64,000 bases of DNA. Origin: Sphingosinicella terrae. Lineage in GTDB: Bacteria > Pseudomonadota > Alphaproteobacteria > Sphingomonadales > Sphingomonadaceae. This document shows, in pieces, positions 16,968 through 25,426 of this stretch (the stretch's first letter is position 1; every line of letters starts with the position of its first letter). The notes below the pieces were generated by a model, which saw only the letters and a program-made list of their open reading frames with translations, did no database searches and was not told where the DNA came from. The DNA lies in NCBI RefSeq assembly GCF_003347635.1, contig NZ_QDFY01000001.1, positions 248,001 through 312,000 of the forward strand. Direction: 5' to 3'. The position numbers and the translations under genes were made by a program.

Positions 16968-19900
16968 ATGCGCGACATGGCGCTGGACCGCGCAACCAAT
17001 GCGCCAGCGCCTTTCGGCGCCGCGACGAAGCTGGACGACAAATGGTGCCGCCGCTCGGGGCGCGTCCTCATCAGCGGAAGCCAGGCCATCGTCCGCGTGC
17101 TCCTCTCGCAAGCGGCTCGTGACCGGGAAAGCGGGCGCAACACCGCGGGCTTCGTGTCCGGCTATCGCGGCTCTCCCCTGGGCGGGCTCGACAGAATGTT
17201 CTGGCAGGCCCGCGACAGCCTCTCGTCCGCCCGCGTCCATTTTCAGCCGGGCGTCAACGAGGAGCTCGCCGCCACCGCCGTGCACGGCACGCAACAAGTC
17301 CCCCTCATGCCCGGCGCGCGTCACGAAGGCGTGTTCGCCGCCTGGTACGCGAAAGGACCGGGCGTGGACCGGGCGCTGGACGCCCTCAAGCACGGGAATA
17401 TCAGCGGCGGCACTAGCCGGCTGGGCGGAGTGCTCTGCTTCTATGGCGACGATCATCCGGGAAAATCGTCTACCGTCGCGCATCAGAGCGAACAGGCGAT
17501 GGCGTCCAGCCTGATCCCGTCCCTCTATCCGGCCGACGCATCGGAGATCCTGCGCTTCGGCCTGCTGGGATTCGCGCTTTCCCGCTACAGCGGCGCCTGG
17601 GTCGGCATCAAATGCGTCAACGAGACGGCCGAGCAGACGCAGACGGTCGATCTGGAATGCGAGCGCCTGGAGATCGTCGAGCCCGACCTCCCGCTGCCGC
17701 CCGAGGGCGTTCACGGGCGGCTCGGCCCATATAATCCTCAGCGGGACGAGCAGATCGCGCTCGAGGAACGGCTCCCGCGCGTGCGCGCGTTCGTGCGCGC
17801 CAACGGCATCGACCGAACCGTCTTTCGCGCCGAACGGCCCAGGCTCGGCATCGTCGCAGCCGGCAAGAGCTTTGGCGACGTCCGCGAAGCCCTCCGGCGC
17901 CTGAATCTTGACGACGCCGAAGCGGCCCGGATCGGGATATCGCTCTACAAGGTCGGCTGTATCTGGCCGCTGGAGCCCGAGGGCCTGGCCGAGTTCGCGG
18001 CAGGTCACCAAGCGCTCCTCGTGATCGAGGAGAAGAAGAGCTTTCTGGAGGAGCAGGCTGCGGCGATTTTGTTCAACGCGCCCGACCGCCCGCTTCTTCT
18101 CGGGAAGCGCGACGAGGAAGGGAGTCGGCTCCTCTCCTCAACCACCTTGCTCGAAGCCGGCGACATCGCCGGGGCGATCGCCGGCCGGCTGGCGCGGCTC
18201 GGCATTGGTGCCGCCCTGGGATTCGGCGACCAGGACATCGAGAACGACCCTCCCGGCGACGGATCCGACGCCACCCCGCGCAGGGCTCCATTCTTCTGTT
18301 CCGGCTGTCCGCACAGTCGGTCGACGCGCATTCCGCCGGGCAGCCTTTCCATGACCGGTATCGGCTGCCACGCCATGGCGGCCCTGGTCCGGCCGAAGGA
18401 AGCTCTCCCCTCGGGCCAGATGGGAGGCGAGGGCGCCAACTGGATCGGGATCGCCCCATTCACCGACGCGCCGCACATCTTCCAGAACATGGGAGACGGC
18501 ACCTACTACCATTCGGGCTTGCTCGCCATTCGCGCCGCGGTCGCCGCCGGCATCGGCATCACCTACAAGATATTGTATAACGATGCTGTCGCGATGACGG
18601 GCGGCCAGCCCGTCGACGGCCCGATCTCCGTGGCCGAGATCGTCAGGCAGGTCGCCGCCGAGGGCGTCAGGGAAGTCGTCGTCGTCAGCGAAGATCCCGG
18701 CCGTCACCGCGGCACCGGCTTGCCCTCCGGCGTCAGGCTCCATCATCGCGACGAACTGGAGGCGGTGCAGCTGCGCCTGCGGGATGTGCAAGGCACCACG
18801 GTCCTCATCTATGAACAGACCTGCGCGGCCGAGAAACGGCGCCGTCGCAAGCGCGGGCAGGTCCCCGACCCTCCCAAGCGCATGTTCATCGCCAAGGCGG
18901 TCTGCGAAGGCTGCGGCGACTGCTCCGTCCAATCCACCTGCGTCTCCATCCAGCCGGTGCCGACGGCGTTTGGCACCAAGCGGCGGATCGACCAGGAAAG
19001 CTGCAACAAGGACTATAGCTGTGCGAACGGCTTCTGCCCGTCATTCATCACCGTGCGCGGCGGCAGGAAGCGCAGCTCGGGAATATCCGAGCTGGATCCG
19101 TCCCTCGTCGAGCGGCTCCCGCGACCCGCGGTCCGGGACGGCGCGAACCTGATGATCGCCGGAATTGGCGGCACGGGAGTGATTACGGCCTCCGCGCTGA
19201 TCGGCATGGCGGCCCATCTGGAGGGCAAGTCCGCCTCCCTCTTCGACATGACCGGGCTGGCGCAGAAGAACGGCTCGGTGTGCAGTCATGTGCGGGTGGC
19301 GAAGACGGCCGGCGAGATACCGGCGCAACGGATCGGAAAAGGTCAGGCGGACGTCCTGATCGCCTTCGACCTCGTCGCCGCGCTCGGGAGCGACGTGGCG
19401 CCGACGCTCGCAAGGGGGCGGACTCGGGCCGTGGTCAACACGGAAGTGGTGCCCACCGTCGCTTTCCAGTTCGTGAGGGATTTCGACCTTGGGCGCGCAC
19501 GCCTGATCGAGCGGCTGGGCGCGCTCGTCGACGGCAGCGCCATGATGAGGATCGACGCAGCCAGGCTCACGACCTCGCTGCTCGGCCAGGGCGTCACCGC
19601 CACGTCCTTCCTGCTCGGCGCCGCATCCCAGGCGGGCCTGTTGCCGGTGTCTGCCAGCGCGATCGAGGAGGCCATCCGCCTGAACGGCATGGCAGTACGG
19701 GAAAACCTGACGGCGTTCCAGCTGGGACGGCTACACGCCCATGACGAGAGGGCACTCGCGGCGCTTGCTCCGGGGCGTGGAGCCGGATCGCACGAACCGG
19801 TGCCGGAAACGCTTGCGCAGATCGTGGAGCACCGCAACGCCCACCTCGTCCGTTACCAGGGCGAGACGCTGGCCGCCCGCTACCGTCTGCTGGTCGGACG

Positions 19901-20447
19901 CGCGCAGTCCCGTGAGGCCGAGGTCGTGCCCGGCTCCGAGGAACTGGCGCGCGTCGTCGCCCGCAACTATGCCAGGCTGCTCGCCTACAAGGACGAATAT
20001 GAGGTGGTCCGCCTGCTCACGGATCCGTCGCTGCGGGCCGAGATCGAGGAAGAATTCGGGAAAGGCGCCAAGCTGGCGCTCAACATGGCCCCACCGATCC
20101 TCACTGCGAAAGGGGCCAATGGCCGACCTCGCAAGGGCCAATTTCCCGAAGCCATTAGACCCGTCCTGAAGCTGCTCGCCAGGGGGCGGCGTCTCCGCGG
20201 CACATGGGCCGATCCTTTCGGCCATACCGAAGAGCGGCGGCTCGAACGGGCGCTCATCGCCGAGTATGAGCAGCTTGTGGAGCGGGTTCTCGCGACCCTG
20301 TCGACGGGCAATCATCGACAGGCGGTCACCATTCTCGGCCTCGCTGACGAGATTCGCGGCTACGGGCCGGTGAAAGCCGAGGCCGTCGTCCAATATCGCC
20401 GCCGCCTCCATGCGCTCACCGAAGAGACGCTGAGCCCGCAGGCATAG
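16968..20447 (+). CDS. Fused indolepyruvate ferredoxin oxidoreductase
   Basis: This 1159-aa enzyme fuses the IorA- and IorB-like parts, the usual length for the proteobacterial fusion (about 1150-1200 aa). It oxidatively decarboxylates aryl- or branched-chain 2-oxo acids to acyl-CoA, reducing ferredoxin. Visible parts are an N-terminal pyrimidine-binding domain ('FVSGYRGSPLGGLD') and a TPP domain ('MGDGTYYHSGLLAIR', 'YNDAVAMTGGQ'). A 4Fe-4S-like cysteine cluster (CEGCGDCSVQSTC) precedes the gamma-like domain ('IAGIGGTGVITAS'). It begins 7 bp after the regulator and ends the operon, accepting oxo acids from the dehydrogenase. Confidence 0.92.
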   Translation: MRDMALDRATNAPAPFGAATKLDDKWCRRSGRVLISGSQAIVRVLLSQAARDRESGRNTAGFVSGYRGSPLGGLDRMFWQARDSLSSARVHFQPGVNEELAATAVHGTQQVPLMPGARHEGVFAAWYAKGPGVDRALDALKHGNISGGTSRLGGVLCFYGDDHPGKSSTVAHQSEQAMASSLIPSLYPADASEILRFGLLGFALSRYSGAWVGIKCVNETAEQTQTVDLECERLEIVEPDLPLPPEGVHGRLGPYNPQRDEQIALEERLPRVRAFVRANGIDRTVFRAERPRLGIVAAGKSFGDVREALRRLNLDDAEAARIGISLYKVGCIWPLEPEGLAEFAAGHQALLVIEEKKSFLEEQAAAILFNAPDRPLLLGKRDEEGSRLLSSTTLLEAGDIAGAIAGRLARLGIGAALGFGDQDIENDPPGDGSDATPRRAPFFCSGCPHSRSTRIPPGSLSMTGIGCHAMAALVRPKEALPSGQMGGEGANWIGIAPFTDAPHIFQNMGDGTYYHSGLLAIRAAVAAGIGITYKILYNDAVAMTGGQPVDGPISVAEIVRQVAAEGVREVVVVSEDPGRHRGTGLPSGVRLHHRDELEAVQLRLRDVQGTTVLIYEQTCAAEKRRRRKRGQVPDPPKRMFIAKAVCEGCGDCSVQSTCVSIQPVPTAFGTKRRIDQESCNKDYSCANGFCPSFITVRGGRKRSSGISELDPSLVERLPRPAVRDGANLMIAGIGGTGVITASALIGMAAHLEGKSASLFDMTGLAQKNGSVCSHVRVAKTAGEIPAQRIGKGQADVLIAFDLVAALGSDVAPTLARGRTRAVVNTEVVPTVAFQFVRDFDLGRARLIERLGALVDGSAMMRIDAARLTTSLLGQGVTATSFLLGAASQAGLLPVSASAIEEAIRLNGMAVRENLTAFQLGRLHAHDERALAALAPGRGAGSHEPVPETLAQIVEHRNAHLVRYQGETLAARYRLLVGRAQSREAEVVPGSEELARVVARNYARLLAYKDEYEVVRLLTDPSLRAEIEEEFGKGAKLALNMAPPILTAKGANGRPRKGQFPEAIRPVLKLLARGRRLRGTWADPFGHTEERRLERALIAEYEQLVERVLATLSTGNHRQAVTILGLADEIRGYGPVKAEAVVQYRRRLHALTEETLSPQA

Positions 20448-20506
20448 GCATCTTCTTCTCGCAACCACAAGGAGCTCGGTGACCAGCTCTAATGGGACCA
20501 TTCGCC

Positions 20507-20551
20507 ACAGCGGCGGCCGAAGCGCGCTTCCTCGAATGATGCCGCCGCTGT
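20507..20551. terminator. Hairpin after the amino-acid operon
   Basis: ACAGCGGCGGC (20507-20517) pairs perfectly with GCCGCCGCTGT (20541-20551) across a 23-nt loop, 60 bp after the oxidoreductase stop. There is no T-tract, so intrinsic termination is uncertain; it may instead protect the mRNA 3' end. Confidence 0.35.
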
Positions 20552-20622
20552 CATAGTGACTCCTCTCTGGCCGCTGCCGAGCTAAGGTGGGTGCTTCGAC
20601 GATCTCCGGGGGACCTTTGGAC

Positions 20623-21756
20623 GTGCCAGGCCGCGCGATTGCCCGCATCCCGACGCTCGTGACCCTGCTCCTCTGCGCCCTCCTCCTCGCGCCCGCGGCC
20701 CGTGCCCAAACCGTGGAGGAAATCGCCCGCACCTGCCGCCGCGTCGGCGACGTGCCGAGCCGGGAGGGCGTTCCGCAGTTCATCCGCATCGATCCCGGCG
20801 CCGCGGCGGAGCTGGCGCGGATCGGGCTGGACCGGGCGGCGATCTTCGAGCGGATGGCGGAGACGTCGATCCCGGAGACGATGGGCTGCTGGGCGATGCC
20901 GGTCGGCAATTTCGACAGCCAGCTCATTTCGGTCGGCATGGCGCAACGCAATTACGGCACCGGCAGCCTGCAGCCGGTGCTCGAGGCGTGGAGGGACGGC
21001 TTCGGCTCGCGTCGCCGCTTCCGGCGGGCGCTGGCGGATCTTGCCCCGACTTACGGCCCGCTGCTTTTCTCGCGCGATTGCCTGGCGGTGCCGGTGCGCG
21101 AGCGGTGCCGGACGGCGATCCTCGCCGCGCACGATGCGCAGGGGCGGCTCGATCCGGTGTTGGCCGCCGAGCTCACCGCGATCTTCGAGAGCGATGCCAT
21201 GCTCCAGGTCCAGGCGGACTCCTATGTGCAGCTGCTGCTCGAGGTCCGGGACGAACTGGTGCGGGTCTTCCCGTCCGGGCCGATCACGATGCGCACGGTG
21301 CGCTGGGCGATCGACACGGTCGTGCAGCAGGACCGTCTCCCGCCGGACGAGGATATCGCCCGGCTGCGGCGCAAGCTGGCGGCGATGCCGGCGGCGGAGC
21401 GTTGGCCGCGGCTGCGCGCCATCTTCGCCTGGTATGAGGGGCTGGCCGGGACGATCGACCAGGACGGGATCGCGCGCGACTTTGCCTGGAACGTCGCGCA
21501 ATGGCGCTGCCTGATCGACTGGGGGCGGATCGACGAGGAGCAATATGAGCTGCTCCACCTGACCTTCCTCAGGAGCCGCACGGCGATCGGCAATAGCGGG
21601 CGGTGGCAGGCGCTGACCTTCTCGCGGCGGGCGAAGATCGTACTCGGGGTGGGCAGCGTCAGCGGACGGCGGGACGGGGAGTGTCCGGGCGGGGAGCGGG
21701 CGGCGGAGGGCCGGGCGGACGGAGCGGAGGCCGAACAGCTCGGCCGGACGCGCTGA
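20623..21756 (+). CDS. Exported hypothetical protein
   Basis: About 377 aa from GTG 20623 with GGGGGA 10 nt upstream; a longer GTG at 20587 is possible. A clean signal peptide (TLVTLLLCALLLAPAARAQ) is followed by an alpha-helical domain. That domain contains two cysteine-bearing stretches ('IARTCRR', 'MGCWAMPVG') and 'SRDCLAVPVRERCR'. The last 40 residues are low-complexity Gly/Arg/Glu and may be unconserved. I do not recognise the family. It is convergent with the TonB-like gene. Confidence 0.6.
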   Translation: MPGRAIARIPTLVTLLLCALLLAPAARAQTVEEIARTCRRVGDVPSREGVPQFIRIDPGAAAELARIGLDRAAIFERMAETSIPETMGCWAMPVGNFDSQLISVGMAQRNYGTGSLQPVLEAWRDGFGSRRRFRRALADLAPTYGPLLFSRDCLAVPVRERCRTAILAAHDAQGRLDPVLAAELTAIFESDAMLQVQADSYVQLLLEVRDELVRVFPSGPITMRTVRWAIDTVVQQDRLPPDEDIARLRRKLAAMPAAERWPRLRAIFAWYEGLAGTIDQDGIARDFAWNVAQWRCLIDWGRIDEEQYELLHLTFLRSRTAIGNSGRWQALTFSRRAKIVLGVGSVSGRRDGECPGGERAAEGRADGAEAEQLGRTR

Positions 21757-21787
21757 GGCCGGAAGACAGGAGGAGAAGGGAAGAGAG

Positions 21788-21807
21788 ATCCTGGCTTCCG
21801 CCAGGAT
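21788..21807. repeat. Small REP hairpin (ATCCTGGC/GCCAGGAT)
   Basis: ATCCTGGC-TTCC-GCCAGGAT hairpin between convergent genes. The same arm sequence recurs in the element at 30002-30095, so this is a solo half-element that may act as a bidirectional terminator. Confidence 0.55.
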
Positions 21808-21846
21808 GATGGGGAGGGGGGCGTACCTTCCCGTGGCCGCCTGCCC

Positions 21847-22644
21847 CTACCTGATCTCGTAGTCTATCCGGATCCTCACCCAGGCGCCGACCAGGGACCG
21901 GCCGCCGCGGCGCGGGGGGCGGACGCGGAACTCCCAGGCGGCGGCAAGGATGGCGCGGTTGATCTGCGATCCGGCCGGATATTCTTCCAGCGGGACGCAA
22001 CCCTCGACGCGATAATCGGGCGCGGTGCGGCAGGCGATGAGGCCCCAGCCTGGGCCGCGGGCGGTGGAGAGGTAGGCGCGCAGATCCTCCGGCCGCGGCT
22101 CGCGATACCAGGCGGCGGCGTAGAGCGGCTCGCCATTGGGGGCGGTGCCGACCCGCTCGGTGTCGCGCAGATAAGCGGGACGGCCGGTGTCGACCGGTCC
22201 GTAGACGCGGGGCGCCGACGGCGCCGGCCGGGCGGGGGCGGGGCGGAGGGCGTCGCCCGGAATGTCGGTCCGCAGCGGCGGCGCAGGCGGGACCGGCATG
22301 ATTCCGGGCGCGGCCGGGGTCTCCGCCGGCTCGGCGGGCTGGGGCGGCCGCGGCTGCTCCGTGTCGGGCTGGTCGGGAGCGGGCGGCGTCTCCGCCTGTT
22401 GCTCGGGCTCGGCTTCGGCCTCCTCGGCCGCTTCCTGGGAAGCCTCGGCGGACTCGAAGGTCAGCACATTCGGGGTCCGCTCCTCCTCCGTCCCGGGCAG
22501 CCTGACCGCGCCGACCGAGAGCAGGAGGAGAAGCATGAGCACCTCGATCGCCACGGCGAGGCCGATGGCGAGCGCGCGGCGATCGACCCGGCGGCGCAGC
22601 CGTTCGACGAAGCTAGGGGCGGGGACGGGGCTCGGCTGAAGCAA
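21847..22644 (-). CDS. TonB-like periplasm-spanning protein
   Basis: A 265-aa protein with TonB architecture: a short cytoplasmic Arg-rich tip, one membrane helix (about residues 26-48), a Glu/Pro/Ala-rich spacer (about 55-140) and a compact C-terminal domain. The end, 'AAWEFRVRPPRRGG..WVRIRIDYEIR', resembles the last strands of TonB C-terminal domains. It is not next to ExbB/ExbD here. It could energise one of the receptors in this window; a structural role is also possible. Confidence 0.6.
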   Translation of the reverse strand: MLQPSPVPAPSFVERLRRRVDRRALAIGLAVAIEVLMLLLLLSVGAVRLPGTEEERTPNVLTFESAEASQEAAEEAEAEPEQQAETPPAPDQPDTEQPRPPQPAEPAETPAAPGIMPVPPAPPLRTDIPGDALRPAPARPAPSAPRVYGPVDTGRPAYLRDTERVGTAPNGEPLYAAAWYREPRPEDLRAYLSTARGPGWGLIACRTAPDYRVEGCVPLEEYPAGSQINRAILAAAWEFRVRPPRRGGRSLVGAWVRIRIDYEIR

Positions 22645-22785
22645 GGGGTCTTCGCTGGCGGGAGGCGCGGGACCGGATGCCCGAAGCTAGGGGGCGGGAA
22701 TAATCGGGCGTCCGACCTTTGACAAGCGAGCGGCGGCCAGGAGCGGCCGCGATCGGACCGGGTGGCGCACCGGCGCCGGACCACC

Positions 22786-23760
22786 TCAGGCGGCGGGCCG
22801 GCGCTCTAGATAGTGGTGCATCCCGAGCCAGCGGACGAAGGCATCGAACCAGCCGGTGCTGGTCGTCGGCTTCGGATACATGCCGAAGCCGTGGCCTCCT
22901 TGCTCGTAGAGGTGGAATTCGACCGGCCGCCCGACCGCCCGCCAGCTTTCGACGATCCCGAAGCCGCCTTGGCCGAACAAGGGATCGTCGGCGGCGAGGG
23001 CGACGAACATCGGCGGCACGTCGGCGGGAACGGCGACCGACGAGATCGGGCCATAGATATTGCCGATGAAGGCGGGGCCGGCGCCCCGTTCGGTGAGCGC
23101 GGTCGCCAGGGTCAGCATCGCTCCGGCCGAGAAGCCGACCATGCCGACGCGGTCGGGGTCGATGCGCCATTCCCCGGCGCGCGACCGGACGAGGGCGAAA
23201 GCGGCGCGCGCGTCGGCGATCTGCGGCGCGATGCCGGCGATCGCCTCGTCAGGCGACGGCCGCGGCGGCCGTGCGGCGCCGGCGAACATCTCGCGCATCG
23301 AGCGCTCGAATCCTTCCATGTCCGCCGGTGTCGGGTTCAGGCGATATTTGAGCACGAAGGCGGCGACGCCGCGTTCGGCCAGCGCGCGGGCGACGTTCCA
23401 GCCTTCATTCTCCATCGACAGCTGTCGAAAGCCGCCGCCGGGCGCGACGATCACGGCGGCGCCGGTCGCGCGCGCCGGATCGGGGAGGAAGGGGGTCAGG
23501 GTCGCGACGGTGACGTTGCGCGCGAACAGGCTGCCATATTGGCGGTGCCAGGTCTCGGTCGCGGTCGCACCGGGCAGAGGGCCGGTGTCGAGCGTCAGCG
23601 CACCGGGCTGGCTCGGAATCTCGGTCGGAATCATCCGGTCGTCCTGCGCCCGCGCCGGCGAAGCGAAAGCGAGCGATGCGGCGAGGGCGACGGCGGCGAG
23701 GGGCACCGCCGCGCGCCGGAGCCGATCGGAAACCGGGTTCGACAGGCGCAGGATGGTCAC
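22786..23760 (-). CDS. Exported alpha/beta hydrolase, xylan-esterase-like
   Basis: A 324-aa enzyme from GTG 23760 with AGGAG close upstream. The signal peptide ends FASPARAQ. Alpha/beta-hydrolase motifs are the oxyanion loop 'VIVAPGGGFRQLS', nucleophile elbow GFSAGA, acid in 'LAADDPLFG' and His in 'EQGGHGFG'. The pattern matches BD-FAE-like esterases found beside hemicellulases. It lies 43 bp downstream of the arabinofuranosidase on the same strand, so it probably removes acetyl or feruloyl groups from the same polysaccharide. Confidence 0.85.
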   Translation of the reverse strand: MTILRLSNPVSDRLRRAAVPLAAVALAASLAFASPARAQDDRMIPTEIPSQPGALTLDTGPLPGATATETWHRQYGSLFARNVTVATLTPFLPDPARATGAAVIVAPGGGFRQLSMENEGWNVARALAERGVAAFVLKYRLNPTPADMEGFERSMREMFAGAARPPRPSPDEAIAGIAPQIADARAAFALVRSRAGEWRIDPDRVGMVGFSAGAMLTLATALTERGAGPAFIGNIYGPISSVAVPADVPPMFVALAADDPLFGQGGFGIVESWRAVGRPVEFHLYEQGGHGFGMYPKPTTSTGWFDAFVRWLGMHHYLERRPAA

Positions 23761-23803
23761 GCTTATCTCCTGGAGGTTGCCGGTCGGGTCGGCGCCACGC
23801 CGG

Positions 23804-25426
23804 TCACCGCTCGGCCTCGAGGCGGAGCACGGCCACCGATGTTGCGGGCAGATCGAGGCGAAGCGCGGTCCCGTCCACCCGCGCCGCGATCGGCCGCGGC
23901 CGGACGGCATCGGGGGCATCGAGGCTGTTGTGCGAATCGACCCGCGGCGCGGTCAGCACTTCGCCGGCGGCCGAGCGCAGGTGCATCCCTTCCACGTTCA
24001 GCGACAAGCTTGCCGGGCGCTCGGGATCGACATTGGTGACGGCGAGCCACAGCGCGCCGTCGGCGGCGCGCGCCGCGATCGCGTCGAGGCGCGGCAAGCT
24101 GAGGTCGCCGTGCCGGTAGGTTCCAGCGGCGAGCTGCAGCGGGACGAAGCGGGCCTCCTGGAACGGCACGTACATCCGGAACAGGTGATAGGTCGGAGTC
24201 AGCACCATGCGCGGGCCGTCGGTGAAGATCATCGGCTGCAGCACGTTCACCATCTGGGCGATGTTGGCGCCTCGGACCCGCTCGGCATGACGGGCGAAGA
24301 TGTTGAGGTTGAGCGCGGCGATGACGGCGTCGCGCAATGTGCTCTGCTGCTGGAGGAAGCCGGGATTGGTGCCCGGCAGCGGCGCCAGCCAGACGCCCCA
24401 TTCGTCGACATAGAGGCCGATCCTTCTCTCCGGATCATGGCGATCCATGATCGCGGCATGGGTCGAGATCAGCCGGTCGATATTGAGCGTCTCGGCGATC
24501 AGGGCGGCATATTCGCGCGTGCCGAAGCGGGCGCTGTCGTAGCTCGGCGGCCAGCCGCCGGTGGTGTAATAATGGAGGGAGATGCCTTCTATGTCCCAGC
24601 TCCACACCTTGTCGCGCCAGGCCTGCATCACCGCCTCGGTATAAGCCGTGCTCGCCCCGTCCGGGCCGACGGCGATGCGGCGCATGGCATTCTCGCCCGT
24701 CTGATCCGGATTGAAGTTGCGGGCGAAGCGCGCGTAGCTCTTCATCTCCTCGACATAATGGTCCGCGCTCATCGCGCCGCCGCAGCCCCAGCTCTCGTTG
24801 CCGAGGCCGAGAAGGAGGAGGCGATAGGGGTCCGCGCGGCCATTGGCGGCGCGCTCCCGCCCGAGCCGCGTCGGCTGCGGCGTCGTCATATATTCGAGCC
24901 ACTCCGCCGCCTCGCGCGGCGAGCCGGTGGCAAGGTTGAGCGAGACATAGGCCTCGCTGCCGATCTGATCGACGAAGTCGAAGAATTCGTGGGTGCCGAA
25001 CTGGTTGGATTCGGTCACTCCGCCCCAATTGGGATTGAGCGTGGTAGGCCGCTGGGCTCGTGGGCCGATGCCGTCGCGCCAGTGATATTCGTCGGCGAAG
25101 CAGCCGCCCGGCCAGCGCACGTTGGGCACGCGCAGCGCGCGCAGCGCCGCGACGACGTCGCTGCGGATGCCGCGCACGTTCGGAATCGGCGACTCCTCGC
25201 CCACCCAGACTCCGCCATAGATGCCGGTGCCGAGATGCTCGGCGAACTGACCGAACAGGTGGCGGCTGATCGTCGGCCCCTCCTGGCCGGGGCGAAGGGC
25301 GAGGGCGATCGCCTCGTCCCCGCCCTGCGGCTGGGCCGCGGCCGGCGCCGCCGCCGCGGCCAGGGCGATGAAGGCGGCGAGAGCGAAGGCCCAGCCCGCG
25401 GCGCTGCGTGTCATCCTCATGATCAT
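23804..25426 (-). CDS. GH51 alpha-L-arabinofuranosidase
   Basis: A 540-aa exported glycosidase (signal ends APAAAQ). GH51 features include 'ISRHLFGQFAEHLG', 'VPNVRWPGGCFADEYHWRD', the acid/base glutamate in LLGLGNESWGCGG and the probable nucleophile glutamate in LYVDEWGVW. It releases terminal arabinose from arabinan or arabinoxylan. The ATG overlaps the MFS transporter stop by 4 bp (ATGA), giving a transporter-glycosidase-esterase operon. The export signal marks it as periplasmic or secreted, whereas many GH51 enzymes are cytoplasmic. Confidence 0.92.
   Translation of the reverse strand: MIMRMTRSAAGWAFALAAFIALAAAAAPAAAQPQGGDEAIALALRPGQEGPTISRHLFGQFAEHLGTGIYGGVWVGEESPIPNVRGIRSDVVAALRALRVPNVRWPGGCFADEYHWRDGIGPRAQRPTTLNPNWGGVTESNQFGTHEFFDFVDQIGSEAYVSLNLATGSPREAAEWLEYMTTPQPTRLGRERAANGRADPYRLLLLGLGNESWGCGGAMSADHYVEEMKSYARFARNFNPDQTGENAMRRIAVGPDGASTAYTEAVMQAWRDKVWSWDIEGISLHYYTTGGWPPSYDSARFGTREYAALIAETLNIDRLISTHAAIMDRHDPERRIGLYVDEWGVWLAPLPGTNPGFLQQQSTLRDAVIAALNLNIFARHAERVRGANIAQMVNVLQPMIFTDGPRMVLTPTYHLFRMYVPFQEARFVPLQLAAGTYRHGDLSLPRLDAIAARAADGALWLAVTNVDPERPASLSLNVEGMHLRSAAGEVLTAPRVDSHNSLDAPDAVRPRPIAARVDGTALRLDLPATSVAVLRLEAER

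Noticed and set aside
18138-18932. 264-codon minus-strand frame inside the ferredoxin oxidoreductase gene
   Set aside because: Fully antisense to the TPP domain coding sequence; composition typical of a shadow frame.
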